From contig CM040444.1 of assembly GCA_022749755.1 (NCBI GenBank), forward strand, positions 5,645,009 to 5,709,008: a stretch of 64,000 bases of DNA. The letters run 5' to 3'. Position 1 is the stretch's first letter; each line of letters opens with the position of its first letter. The translations under genes and the position numbers were made by a program. This stretch comes from Azadirachta indica (Eukaryota; Streptophyta; Magnoliopsida; Sapindales; Meliaceae). The notes beneath the pieces are model-generated. The model saw nothing but the letters and a program-made list of their open reading frames with translations, ran no database searches and was not told the DNA's origin. This document shows, one piece after another, positions 11,079-22,700 of the stretch.

Positions 11079-13130
11079 TTCTTATTTGATACATACATCT
11101 TATTTCAATCCAAACTCTTGGATTTCTTTGCTCTCTTCGGCAACTCAAGAGAGCTTACACCGTGTCCTTTATATCTATATCCTTTAGGCCATGCCATAAA
11201 AGTAAAGGTTGGTACCCATGTAGAGTATGAATTGTAGTTCATTTTGTCTTCACTTGTAACAGCTCCATTGTTGTTAAATGCTTGATATGAATAGATTTTG
11301 GGTCTGGGCCCAAGCCCAACTCCCAAACAACGATGTTTAAATCCAGGGAAGATCAAAAAATACAAGTAAATTATCATTTGGAGTGGAGTTTAGTATTAAA
11401 GAAATAGATTAATCTTTAATTTACTCCTTTTATTTATTGACAATCATCACGTTATTCTAAATTTATTTTAAGTCATTATTCCATCCTCATATTAAATTAA
11501 TTTTTCACTTTTAAAATTACTATTTTATATTATTATTATTTCAACCATTTTTAATCTCTTTTTTTTTGAACTTATTATTTTATCTTATATTATTGTTATT
11601 ATTTAAAATTTGAAATCTTTTAGTAATTACTTTAAGATAACTTTTTGGGGATAAATGTCATTTCATGTGCAATATATATTTTCAAGGATAATATAGTCTT
11701 TTTAATTGCTATTAGAGGCAGAATGGTGACTTATAATAAATTTAGGAATGGAGTGACGATTATCAATAAATAAAGGGGATAAATTAAAGATTATTCTAAA
11801 AATAAGATTAAGAAGTTTAAACTTTCTTCGGAGACTTCAAATTCAAAAAGCTTGAAGATTTTAAAATAAAATAAAATTTATTATATGATTACATTATACA
11901 ATGGAAACAACAAAAACACCAAAAATCAACAATTCAAAAAAAATCTATAAATCTAAAATAATTAAAATAAGAGAATTTATTATGTCCACAAGTAAGAAAC
12001 AACCAGTTCACAAAATAATAGAGTGTAAATACCATAGAACATTGGTTTGCAACTTATACGATTTTAATCTTAGTTTGCACCTTTTCTTTAATTCTCTATA
12101 TTTCTTGCATTGTTTTTGCACATATCATACTCTCTTTCACACCATGATTTAGTAATTTATTTAATTAATTATTATAAATTTTTTTCACAACACTTATGAA
12201 GATAATTACAAATGACTATTATATAAGTTATTTTGGAATATGTTGAATAATTTTGAGTAAAAAATATTTAACCCTACAAAAATAGGATTGTTTCTTTATT
12301 TTTCAACAAAATCTATTTATATATTTAAAATAGTTTTAGTTTACTCTAATTTCTTATTATAATACATATTTAAAAATATCTATATTTATTCACTAAAACT
12401 TGTGTTGTGGATCGTTACAAACTTATAAAATAAATCTTCATTTATAAGTTCGAAGCTATCTTTATTTCCAAAACTCATTATAATTTTATGAGTAAGTGGT
12501 TGAGTAGAACATATATCATGTTTTATTTAAATATTATACTATTTAATATATATAATTATAGAGTAATTTACAACTAAGAACAAATTCAATATAATTAACA
12601 ACAATAAATTATTCTTTCCACTTATTTCTACTAAAATTAGAAACAATCTTTTGCTTTGTGTATATAAACAAAATAATTATTTATTATAATAAAATATTTT
12701 GTTATGTTTTAATTTTCTCTATCTTAATAACATTACAATTTCAAAAAATATAAAATCGAATTTTTGTAAACTACTTTGAGTTAAAATAGGAATATTTTGT
12801 TAGAGAAATGTAAATGTCATTTGGCACATATATTGGAAAAATAATCCCCCATTTAAATTTAAAATTTAATTTTCATAACTTATTTGAGGTGATTGAACTA
12901 TAGTTTTTTTCATAAATTCATGCAGATGAATCTTGATTGTCTTTTATCAAAAAAAATATATAAAATTTAGTTTAGTCCAACATTTGAAATAATAATAATG
13001 GAAATATAAATATATGAACCATTAAAAAAATATTTAAACTCATTTATGAATAAATATATCATATCTGAATTTTTTTGAAATAATGATATATGTTAGAGAT
13101 ATATGCTAAATACAAATTTAAAATATATAT
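11079..13130. repeat. Copy B of the diverged duplication of about 2 kb
   Basis: This is the counterpart of 7256-9260, in the same orientation and about 3.8 kb downstream. It keeps the small antisense ORF at its left end intact, and it ends with a MITE remnant where copy A is followed by full MITEs. The shared flank implies that the MITE insertion may predate the duplication, or that the remnant is a deleted copy. Confidence 0.75.
11105..11377 (-). CDS. Small ORF of unknown function (copy B), 90 aa
   Basis: An ATG at 11377 opens 90 codons ending in TGA at 11105-11107. The N-terminal 12 or so residues are hydrophobic (MIIYLYFLIFPGF). The rest is polar, with GLGPRPKIYSYQAFNNNG, then DKMNYNSYSTWVPTFTFMAW, PKGYRYKGHGVSSLELP and a basic tail PKRAKKSKSLD. 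The C-terminal 35 residues are kept in frame in the older copy at 7286-7777, so this was probably once a real coding exon. I do not recognise the family. It could be the last exon of a larger lost gene. Confidence 0.4.
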   Translation of the reverse strand: MIIYLYFLIFPGFKHRCLGVGLGPRPKIYSYQAFNNNGAVTSEDKMNYNSYSTWVPTFTFMAWPKGYRYKGHGVSSLELPKRAKKSKSLD

Positions 13131-13225
13131 TAAATTAATTGTACATTAATTACATATTTAAAATGTAATATTAATTGTTGAAAATGTTTGATACAATGGT
13201 TTATAAATAGTATAAGAAATTATTT
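13095..13225. mobile_element. Remnant of the foldback MITE family
   Basis: The sequence attaattgtacattaattac followed by 'aatattaattgttgaaaatg' and 'caatggtttataaatagtat' matches one arm and part of the other of the element at 9947-10160. The outer ends are missing. It sits at the right end of duplication copy B. Confidence 0.4.
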
Positions 13226-15180
13226 ACTTTAATTCATATAAATTTTTATGTTTTGAGCATAAATTTTTTTTTTGGGAATATGTCTAGGCGTCATTTTTGA
13301 TATTGAATAAAATATAAATTTTTAATATGATAAAAAATAATAATTCAATGAAAAAGAAAAAAACAAATATACAGTAAAAATTATGATCAATGCAATCATT
13401 TAATATGAGCTCAACAGATCACATGCATGTTTTATTCAAATTTGGGATTTATTAAAAATTCATTGGCTTAAATCCACATTTTCTTTACATATTTTTTTGT
13501 TTTCATTATTTAACTTTGCTTGTTTTGTATATAATGTTAATTTTTTGGTATTAGGAGTGTAATAATATGTTGCCAAGCATTTGGCTCATTAGATTATACA
13601 TTTAATTATATCATCGGGGTAAAATAATATGAATTTTCAAATTTTTAGAGTGATTATTATGATTGTTATATGAGAAAATAACCTGCAGGTTTCAATAGTT
13701 TTAAAAATATTGATTAAAGTTCATTTTATTAAAAAACAGATTATACTATGTTTAATAGTAGTTAGTTAAAAATTTTATTTTAAACATCTAATTAAAAATA
13801 AATATAATAATAATAAATATTTATTTTATAACATATGGACAGTAAAATATTTATTGACATATTATAATTAAAATACAAATTTATTTATTTTACAATATAT
13901 TAAATATACAACATTTATAATTACATTATATTTTAAATAAACTATATTTATATATAGCTAAAATATATATAAAATAATAAAAATATAATTATTTAAAATA
14001 TTATATTGTTTATGTGCTATAAAAAATATTATTATTTATTTTATCAACATATTCTTGATAAATATATTTTATTTTACTAGATTTTAAAGATTTAATAATT
14101 ATTTTACTAAATAATAATATTTTTATAACTGTATATGAGTATAATAGTTATTTTTTAATAAATTAAAATTTTAATGAATATTTTTAAAACCACAAGATTA
14201 ATCCATCCCTAGAAAAAAATTTGGTTTTAAAATACATCACAATATTAATTTAAGTATTTATCTTTAGACTTTATAATTTTTAGGCTTTTGTACTCTATTT
14301 GTATTAATCTAATTACATAATTAGTCTTTTTCGGATTTAAAGTCCTCGAGCGACTACTTAGTTCCTTCATATCCCTCTTAAAAACCCATTTTTCAAATTA
14401 CAAGTTTAACCTTAACCAAAATTACATAAAAATCTCTAGTATTTTAGTTTATATTAAACAATACTCGTTATGGTTAATTTATACCCCTCTTGTTATATGT
14501 ATTCTTACTTTCACTAAGTTTTAGTTTTCACTTACAATAAAAACTTATTTTCTTTTCAAACTGTAAAATAAATAAATGTATTTTTTATTTTTCAACAAAT
14601 TCAAGATAGTTTAAACTATTAAAAAAATAGTCATAAATATATAGGGAGATGATCATGAAATAGTTGCTTTCAATTTTTTTGGTATTTTTTTTTTATCAAG
14701 TCAAATATTAATGTCATATTGTCTAGCATATAATCAAAAGTTATAGAAGCGCAATATTATTGAATATATAAGTTAGTGATCTTATGTTCATTATTGTTTC
14801 AATTTTTGTTAACTATAGTAATACTTATGTGTATGTTTGCAAGATATTTATTTTCTATTTATCGAATAGATAAAGATTATTATATTTCAGTTTAATTATT
14901 TTAGTTAACTTTAATTAATAATTTTAATGAAAATATTGTGCTTACATCATATTAAATAATCATGATCTAAAATTTTATGAAAATTTACGTGTCATGGATT
15001 GATGAACGAAAGAAAAAAAAAATAGTTAATATTGTTTAGTTAAAAAAGGAAAAAGAAAAAATTTGAGAATACTGAATTTGTAAAGAAATAAAATAATGAA
15101 AGTTATTTTGGAATTAGTGAGGTGTTATAAGAATATATTTTTTTATTTTGACATATTTTAATGGATAAATGAAAAAAACA
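13226..15180. other. AT-rich intergenic DNA
   Basis: This is A/T-dominated sequence with many TATTTA and AATAAT runs. No open frame of useful length, RNA gene or structured repeat was recognised. Confidence 0.5.
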
Positions 15181-15189
15181 AAGAAAGAG

Positions 15190-15480
15190 ACGTTATAAGA
15201 ATTTGGAGCGGTGGCAATAGCATCACTCTATAGTCCATATATTATTGGAAAAGCATTCTCATTCTATATTGACTTGAGCTCAAACTTGTGGTTGAGTTTT
15301 TGGCTGTTAAAACTCGTCCCACATTGCCACCCCCTCAGACTATTATCCTCTTTATATATGGGTTAGGGACCCTCAGACAACGGTTAACACTCTTGTTCCT
15401 TGATCTCACGCATTTGGTCCACTTTTTTGCATGAGGGAGGGTAACACTCATCCCCCATCAACATTGCCTTAGGCTATCCT
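15190..15480 (+). mobile_element. Possible LTR or TRIM relic
   Basis: The segment is less AT-rich than its surroundings. It carries phrases typical of plant LTRs: aaactcgtcccacattgcca, tatatatgggttagggaccc near 15350, and gttccttgatctcacgcatt. No primer-binding site, polypurine tract, coding region or second LTR was seen, so a solo or truncated LTR is only a suggestion. Confidence 0.3.
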
Positions 15481-15524
15481 CCTCCTCTTTAATTAAATAT
15501 GTATACCCTTCGAGTTTGTTTTAA

Positions 15525-15715
15525 TACCCAATTATACTTTTAAGGAGATCAAAAAGACCCGACCACACCCAACTATACTCTTATAGGTATGTTTGGCATA
15601 ATGTATTATACACAACTATACTTTTTATGGGTGTGTTACTATACTTTTATGGGTATGTTTAGAATAATGCATTATACCCAACTATACTTTTATGGGTGTG
15701 TTTGGCGGGATGCAT
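15525..15715 (+). repeat. Imperfect minisatellite, unit containing acccaactatacttttatggg
   Basis: About five imperfect units repeat the phrase 'caactatacttttatgggtg' followed by 'tgtttggcataatgcatta' in full or in part, near 15527, 15565, 15608, 15644 and 15674. Unit length varies between about 30 and 45 bases. The last unit runs into a possible MITE whose far end (gtgtcaaacatgtccta, about 16105-16122) is a loose inverted match to the tgtttggc ends. Confidence 0.6.
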
Positions 15716-16577
15716 TAGACTATATTAAATTGTAATGAAATAGATTAGATTGAATATTAGATTGTAATAGATTACGCTACATAAAATTTAATGCAGTATT
15801 ATATTTGGTGTGTGATTGTACTATAATTATTAATTATATAAAATTATTTTTATTATTTAATTATAAATTATTATTTTTAATTAACAATTAAAAAATTTTA
15901 GAAATTATAATTTAAAAAAATTATTTTTTGAGAAAATAAACAAAAATAATATAATATAAGCTTAACTCGAAAGGGAGGGGTAGGTCAAATTTGAGGGTAT
16001 AAACTGTATTATTTTTAATTTTTATACCGTTCAGTCTCTTCACCAAATATTAGATAAAAAAAAAATTTTGTATCAAACAGTGAAATAATACAATCAGACC
16101 CACGTGTCAAACATGTCCTATGAGATCAAAAATATCCAATCATACCTCCAATTGTTTAAATTATTATAGGACCCAAAATTATTTTATTTTACTCCATATT
16201 TACTAATAAATATCAAATTGTTTTTAAATATTACTCATCAATCCCACATTGTTAATATGAACTTTTTTTTAACTTTACTACGTATATGTGTATGTATATA
16301 TATATATATATATATGCCAATTCTATTTCTTTAATTTCTAAGAAAAATTTTCAAGATTATTTGTCGTTATTATAGTTACGGTACAAATATATTTTTATAA
16401 GTGAAAGATATAATTTAATATGATAGAAATAATTTTTATTTTTATTAAAAAATAACAAATGTACTGTAAATATTCTTATTAATGCAACTCTATTTAATGA
16501 TCTTAACAAATCACATGCGTGCTTTATCCAAAAACTGTAGTTTCAACAGATCACATGCTTATGATTCTAAATTTCTA

Positions 16578-16627
<50 letters not shown>

Positions 16628-16917
16628 GATACTGGTTTTCATTATTTTATTAGTAAATTAAATTGCTAGTTAAAATGTCAATTTTGTTCCTTAAACACAC
16701 ATATAATTCAATTTTTCATGTCTTTGTTTCAATTCGATTCACAAATTAATTATTGTGGGAAGCATATTGTGAGTGATAATTATCATGTTAGTTAATTTTT
16801 CATGTTGGTTTCAATTCATATCCAACGTTAATAGTTTGTAAAGTTTGGAATCATACAATGAAGTTTTTCAAAATTGTATGAAATAAATAAATACATATGT
16901 ACGTGCGTGTATATATA
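15716..16917. other. AT-rich intergenic DNA with microsatellites
   Basis: It contains a (TA)n run at about 16295-16315 and a pure (ATT)n microsatellite at 16579-16627. No coding region is supported. Confidence 0.55.
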
Positions 16918-17584
16918 AGAAGAAGCAACAACCTCCTACTTTATTCATATTTCTACTTCATTTATAAACTATTAGATTTTAGTAAATCTAACGGTTAGAT
17001 TAAATTTGACATATATATTAATTATAATAAATTAATTATTCATTAATTGTATAATGAGATTTAATTTCAACATGTTGACAAATTTAATAATATAAAATTA
17101 TGTAAAATAATGAAGTTGCTAATATATATGAGGAAGGATCGATAACTTTATATTTTCATACCTATCTTTACATGCATTTATAAACCGTTAGATTTATATA
17201 CTTTTAGTCGTTGAGATTGAATCTAACATGTGTATTAATGCACCATAATTAATGCACATATCATATTCAATCTCAATCATTAAAAATATAGATCTAACTA
17301 TTTACAAATGAGTGTAAATATATGTGTAAAAATATAAGATCATTGATCATTCCTTATATATATATATATATATATATATAATCAATAATCCCTTTTTTTA
17401 TAAAAATTTTTAGATTATTTGTATGTCGATGGATTTAGGCACATAATGATTAAAATTAAATATAATCATATAATTAATGCATTATAACGAATGCATATGT
17501 TATATTTAACGTTGAATGTATCTAAATTTAACAGTTTATAAATAATATAAAAGTTTGTGTAAAAAAAGGACCTTTGATCTTTCC

Positions 17585-17590
<6 letters not shown>
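16918..17590. mobile_element. Second cluster of three foldback MITEs in (TA)n tracts
   Basis: Copies lie at about 16918-17125, 17130-17354 and 17381-17586. The middle copy starts 'aggaaggatcgataacttta', has arms with taaaccgttagatttatata and caatctcaatcattaaaaat, and ends 'gatcattcctt'. The last two copies are separated by (TA)n at 17355-17380, and the third is followed by (TA)n at 17588-17621. Termini and arm cores are those of the cluster at 9258-10160, so both clusters belong to one family. Confidence 0.65.
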
Positions 17591-17621
<31 letters not shown>

Positions 17622-17622
<1 letters not shown>

Positions 17623-19773
17623 CATATGATTGTATCTAAATTCATTGCTGGAATTTTGATTTAAATAATTATATTTTTGTTTCTAAAATTTTTTTAAATA
17701 ACAAAATAAAATAAGTCTTTTTAATTTTAATATTTTAGTCTCCTATGTTACAAACAGTAGAAACTTAATTGTTAATTATAAGAAAATTATATTATATTTT
17801 GTTATTTTATCAATGTTTATAGACTAAAAATATAATATATTAACTGGCAAGTTAAGTCAAAGTTACCTTCTTATTTTTTTAAAACTCAAAATATTTGTGA
17901 CACCTTAAAAACTCTGGGTGTCTAGTGTTTTTTTAAAAAGTCAAAATAGGAATATCCTTTTTATATATTTTTTCTTTATTTTTTATAATTTTTTTACACT
18001 ATTAAATATATTAAAGTTTTAATATTATCCGTTATTATTATTTCAAGTCAAAATAGAAAAAGCTTAAAAAAAACTTTCCATTAGTTTTACGTTTTCAACT
18101 AAGAAAAGATGTAATTTTTTAGGAAAAAAACTTTTTAGCTAAATAATTCCATGCATATACTTATTAACATATAGGTCCCTAATATTTAATAAAATAATAA
18201 ATCAGAACAAACTTTGATAACTTAAAACAAATAAGACCCTAAAAGTAGGAAGGGTTAGAAAAGCATATTATCATATATAAAAATGAATAATAAATAAATA
18301 TTAAGAACTTATCTATTAAAATAATTAAAATATGTCTTTATTTATAATTTTATAAATTATTGGTAATCTATCAATTATTATCTCGTATAAATATAATATT
18401 ATGATGAGAAAGAATAAATTATTGAGTTTTGATGAAGTAATAAATAGAGACAAATTTTTAAAAATTTAAAAGAAAAAATTTTGACTTTTTTCTTTAAATT
18501 TATATTATTCTTTATTTACAAAGGTGATAATTTGAGTTATAGCATGATTATTTGCATGAGTTTAAAGTAAATAAATAGATTCGAATTAAAAAAAAAAAGA
18601 CACAATAATAAATAAGTGATAAGGTGTGATACGATTAATAATTATTAATTATGTTAAGTTTCGATTTAAAAATCTTGAAAAATTAATCCGTTAATAACTC
18701 GATTAATTATTTAAGTAATCATGTCATATTATATTAACTTATTTACTATTAAATAAATTTTAAAAGTATTCACTGACATTTACCATAATTTAAAATTTTT
18801 TAATTCCATTAGAAGAAAATTTATTCGCATTTGAATGGCTACTATTATAAATAGTACTATAATATCAACTAGAATATGTAAAAGAAAATTAAACAAATAA
18901 TACGATTTTAACTGGTTTAATAATCATTTCAAGTCTCCTCCCAATTATATAGTGAAAGTCAAGCCCTTTCAAAAATTTTTGGAGGTCGATTTTATTCAAA
19001 TTAGATACAAATTTTTAGTGACGTCAGATTAAATTTAATTAAGATTCTTGATTTTCAATAAATTTTTCAATATAATATTAGTAGAATATATATGTATTTA
19101 AAAAAAAAATCATATCAAATGTGAGTTTTTAATTCTTGATATAATTATTAAATGGGTCAAATTTTGAGATAGTATAGGCTGAATATGTATATATTTTTTT
19201 ACATCATTTGGATACAACATGTCAACTCGAATTACCACTCGCAACCATTCAAGATTCATTTTCTATAAATAATTAAAAATATATATTTTATTATTTTATC
19301 AAATTATAGGGACTTATTTGTTAATATCCACGTAATAATAAAATGAAAAAACAGTTGAATCTTGAAAAGCAGAGAAGAGAGGAAAAGGAGGGACAGGAGA
19401 AGTGTAAGCATGTGGGCAGGTTGTGTATTTGGTGAAGCAGCGATTCCCCATGCAACTGAAAAGTGGGCTTGTTTACGAAACCACGAACATTAAATTGACA
19501 AACGTAATATGAATCTTCCCATTAAAATTTATTTATATATATATAATCTAAATTAATATTAAATATATATAATCAGGAATATTGTTCTTTGCCAGCATGT
19601 TCCTCTTCATCTTCAACGCCATTCCACTTCCGCATTTCCTGGATCCTTCTTCACTCTCTTTGCTACTTCACTTTCCACTTGGGTTCTCCTTTTTCTCGAG
19701 AAACTACTCGGTTTTCTCGAGAAAAGTTGTTTTTTTCTGTATAACGGGCTTTGGTAGTTAATGGGTGTTGTTA
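17622..19773. other. AT-rich intergenic DNA and 5' flank of the MLO gene
   Basis: 17622-19340 shows no gene. From about 19370 the sequence becomes less AT-rich, suggesting the MLO promoter and leader. At 19692-19726 two copies of the palindrome TTCTCGAGAA lie about 20 bp apart. An upstream ORF at 19597-19761 is described separately. No TATA box could be assigned with confidence. Confidence 0.5.
19597..19761 (+). promoter_or_regulatory. Candidate upstream ORF (54 codons) before MLO
   Basis: ATG at 19597 opens a frame ending in TAA at 19759-19761. The last A of that stop is the first base of another ATG (TAATG, 19761-19763), which is itself out of frame with the MLO start at 19774 and reads on across the end of exon 1. 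If transcription starts upstream of 19597, ribosomes would meet these ATGs first and MLO translation could be reduced. Transcript start is not known from the sequence. Confidence 0.35.
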
Positions 19774-22700
19774 ATGGAGATGAGAGAAATGGAAGAGTTG
19801 TTAATAAGAGAAGGGAGGTCTCTGGCAGAGACTCCGACGTATTCTGTTGCTTCAGTCATCACTGTCTTGGTTTTCGTTTGTTTTGTAGTTCAACGCGCTA
19901 TTTACAGATTTGGAAAGGTACGTTTGGTTCCTGAGAAAATGTGGAAATAACTAAGAAATTTCCTTTTCTTTTTTTTTACTTTTTTAGTTTTTGGAGTTTG
20001 CATATTCACGTTGCTGTTTTTGTATTAAAGGCATTTTTGTTCAACGTTTCTTTTGCCTTCTTGTCTGGGAGCCCTTAAAGTGTTAAGAAGCTGGGAGAAG
20101 AGCAATTTAGTTCTAGAAATCTGTTTGGTTCTGGAGAAAATGGGGCAGAAAAGATAAGTGTCGAGAATCTTGACATATCTTCCATCTGGGGTCCACATGG
20201 TAGTTATCATATTTTCAGTGAATTTTCAAAATGTTTGAAGGAAGGATTTTGTTGCTGGCAAATATGTAAGACAAATCTAAGAAGCTGTGTTTATAATCTT
20301 GACGAAGTTGAATGGATAGAAAATTTGCGAAAGATCTTGATTAGTTCTTAAGAAAAAGTTGCAGAATGATTGGAAAATAAAGACAGATTGTTTTTCTCCC
20401 TAGTTTAGAGCTTCATAATGATGCTCATCTGACTTAGTTCAAATAGATTTGCAAAATATTTGGAAGAAGTCAATTTTGTAATTTTACTCTGTTTGGTTGC
20501 CCAGAAAATGTTGTACAATGAAAAGGATTTTGCCTGTTATTTAATTAGTTTTATTTGGGCCCCAGCTACTTGGTTCTAGTTTACATTAGTTTTTTAAGTA
20601 AATGAGTTTGGTGCATTTTTCCCCCATTTTGTGGTTTGGGACCTACATGACAATTGGTTTTTTTCTTTTTCATAAATCTACAAAAAACAAAAAATAGGAA
20701 TTGGAATTGGAATTGGATTTGTGCATTCATGCTCCATTTGGTGTACATGAAGATGCAGTAAAATTGAAGAAATTTTGTTATAAAATTTTTTTTTTCCCAT
20801 TTAGTGGATCTAACATAGATAGTTAACTTAGTTGAATCTGTTTTAGAAGATTGTGAAGGCAGCATTTTCAGACTTTTGCTCCATTCATTGCTCAGAAAAT
20901 TAGCAAAAATTAGAAAACTGAAATAAACTAGTGATACATTTGTTTGCTGAAGTAAGAAATAACATATTGTTTAGATTCTTCTGTAACTTTGTTAATTTTC
21001 TAGAAACCGTAGTAATGGAAAACTTGATGATTTTTCATTAATAGTGGTTAAAGAAGACAAGGAGGAAGGCTCTGTTTGCTTCTTTGGAGAAGATTAAGGA
21101 AGGTGAGTGGTGATTTATTAATGTTATTATTCTGCCTATGATTTCATATCGAAGTTGAGTTTTTGCTTTGATTTCATATAGTGGTTAAAGAAGACAACTA
21201 TGTCTACGGGGTTCTTTGACATAGTTTGCTGGATTAATAATCGGTTGTTAGTGTGTTTACTTATATTTCACATATTCACTCTTGATTTATCTGTTTGTGT
21301 CAATATTTTGTCATGCAGCTTTCTTGGATCAAGTATTGAGGTTTTTAGAATAGTAATACTGATATGACACACAGGTTTTGATAATTGTGATTTTTTCTCT
21401 TTTTTGTTTTTTCTCTTTTGGTCACTGGTAGAGTTGATGCTGCTCGGACTTATATCTTTACTGTTGGCGCAATGGGCACGATGGATATCTGAGATTTGTG
21501 TAAAATCATCTCTTTTCAGTAGTAAATTCTACACTTGTTCTGAAAAGGATTATGGTATCCATGAGAAAATCTTGTCTGAAAGTTCCTTCTCTTTTCTGAA
21601 TGAGTCTGATATTCCCCCAAAAGGAATTAACACTCGTACATCTCATCATTGTGGTGAGGTAAATTTCTTCTCTTACAATTTGAACTTTATTGGTATTACT
21701 GTGGGTGAAATATTGTGATAACACTTTTTTCCAAATTGAAGGGTCGTAAACCATTTGTTTCTCTGGAGGGTCTTGAGCAGCTTCACCGATTTTTGTTTGT
21801 TCTTGGTATCACTCATGTTTTATACAGTTGCTTGGCAGTTGCTTTGGCCATGAGCAAGGTGAACTCATGACTCTGATTCCATCTGCTGGATTAGAAGATT
21901 TCTTTTCAAGTTAATAGTTCTCTCTCTCTTTAAAATGCCAATTTACTTTTGGAGTTTGTTTGTGTTTCTAACTTCTTCAAGGGGTTATTTTCTAAAGTGT
22001 GTTAGCATGTTTGTCAATATACACACACATCCATGTTCATAAGATGATTATATTAAAGTTCACGCTTATGAAAATCAACCACTTGTTGTCGGTTACATGC
22101 GGAGAATTATTTTAGCACGGTGTCCTTTGATTCAGTCCATACAGTATTAATATTCTTTCAAATGCAATACAAAATATGATTGTATGTCTTTGTTTTCACA
22201 TCTAATTCTCCCTAAATCAGTGCAAAGACTTAATTGTTTCTTGTGGCATGTTTTCATAGATTTATAGTTGGAGGAAATGGGAAATCCAAGCAAGAATAAG
22301 TGCAGTGGCCGAAGCAAGCTTGCAAGGTACGCAAATTAATACGTATAGGTTGCATGTTTCAATTTATTAAAGTGCTTCCATGCTTTCAACACTTTGCTTG
22401 TGGAACAAAAGGCCACTTGTATAGTCTTCCAGTTATTAATAAGAACATATTCATAACATGTGTTTTGTAACAAACCGAACTGTGGCACTTTTTGTTGTGG
22501 TTGCAAATGGCTGCAATTCCATTCTGGTTGCATCAGCTTAACGAAACTATGAGCTGACATGCATTCCAACCTCTATAATAGTGGAAATTCAGGGCGTTAT
22601 TTTTCTTTTGAATGCATAATTTAACTTTCATTTTGTACAAAGCACCTTCTTACTGTAATTAGGTGTATGATAAGACAATCTACAAAGAGAAGCACCTTCT

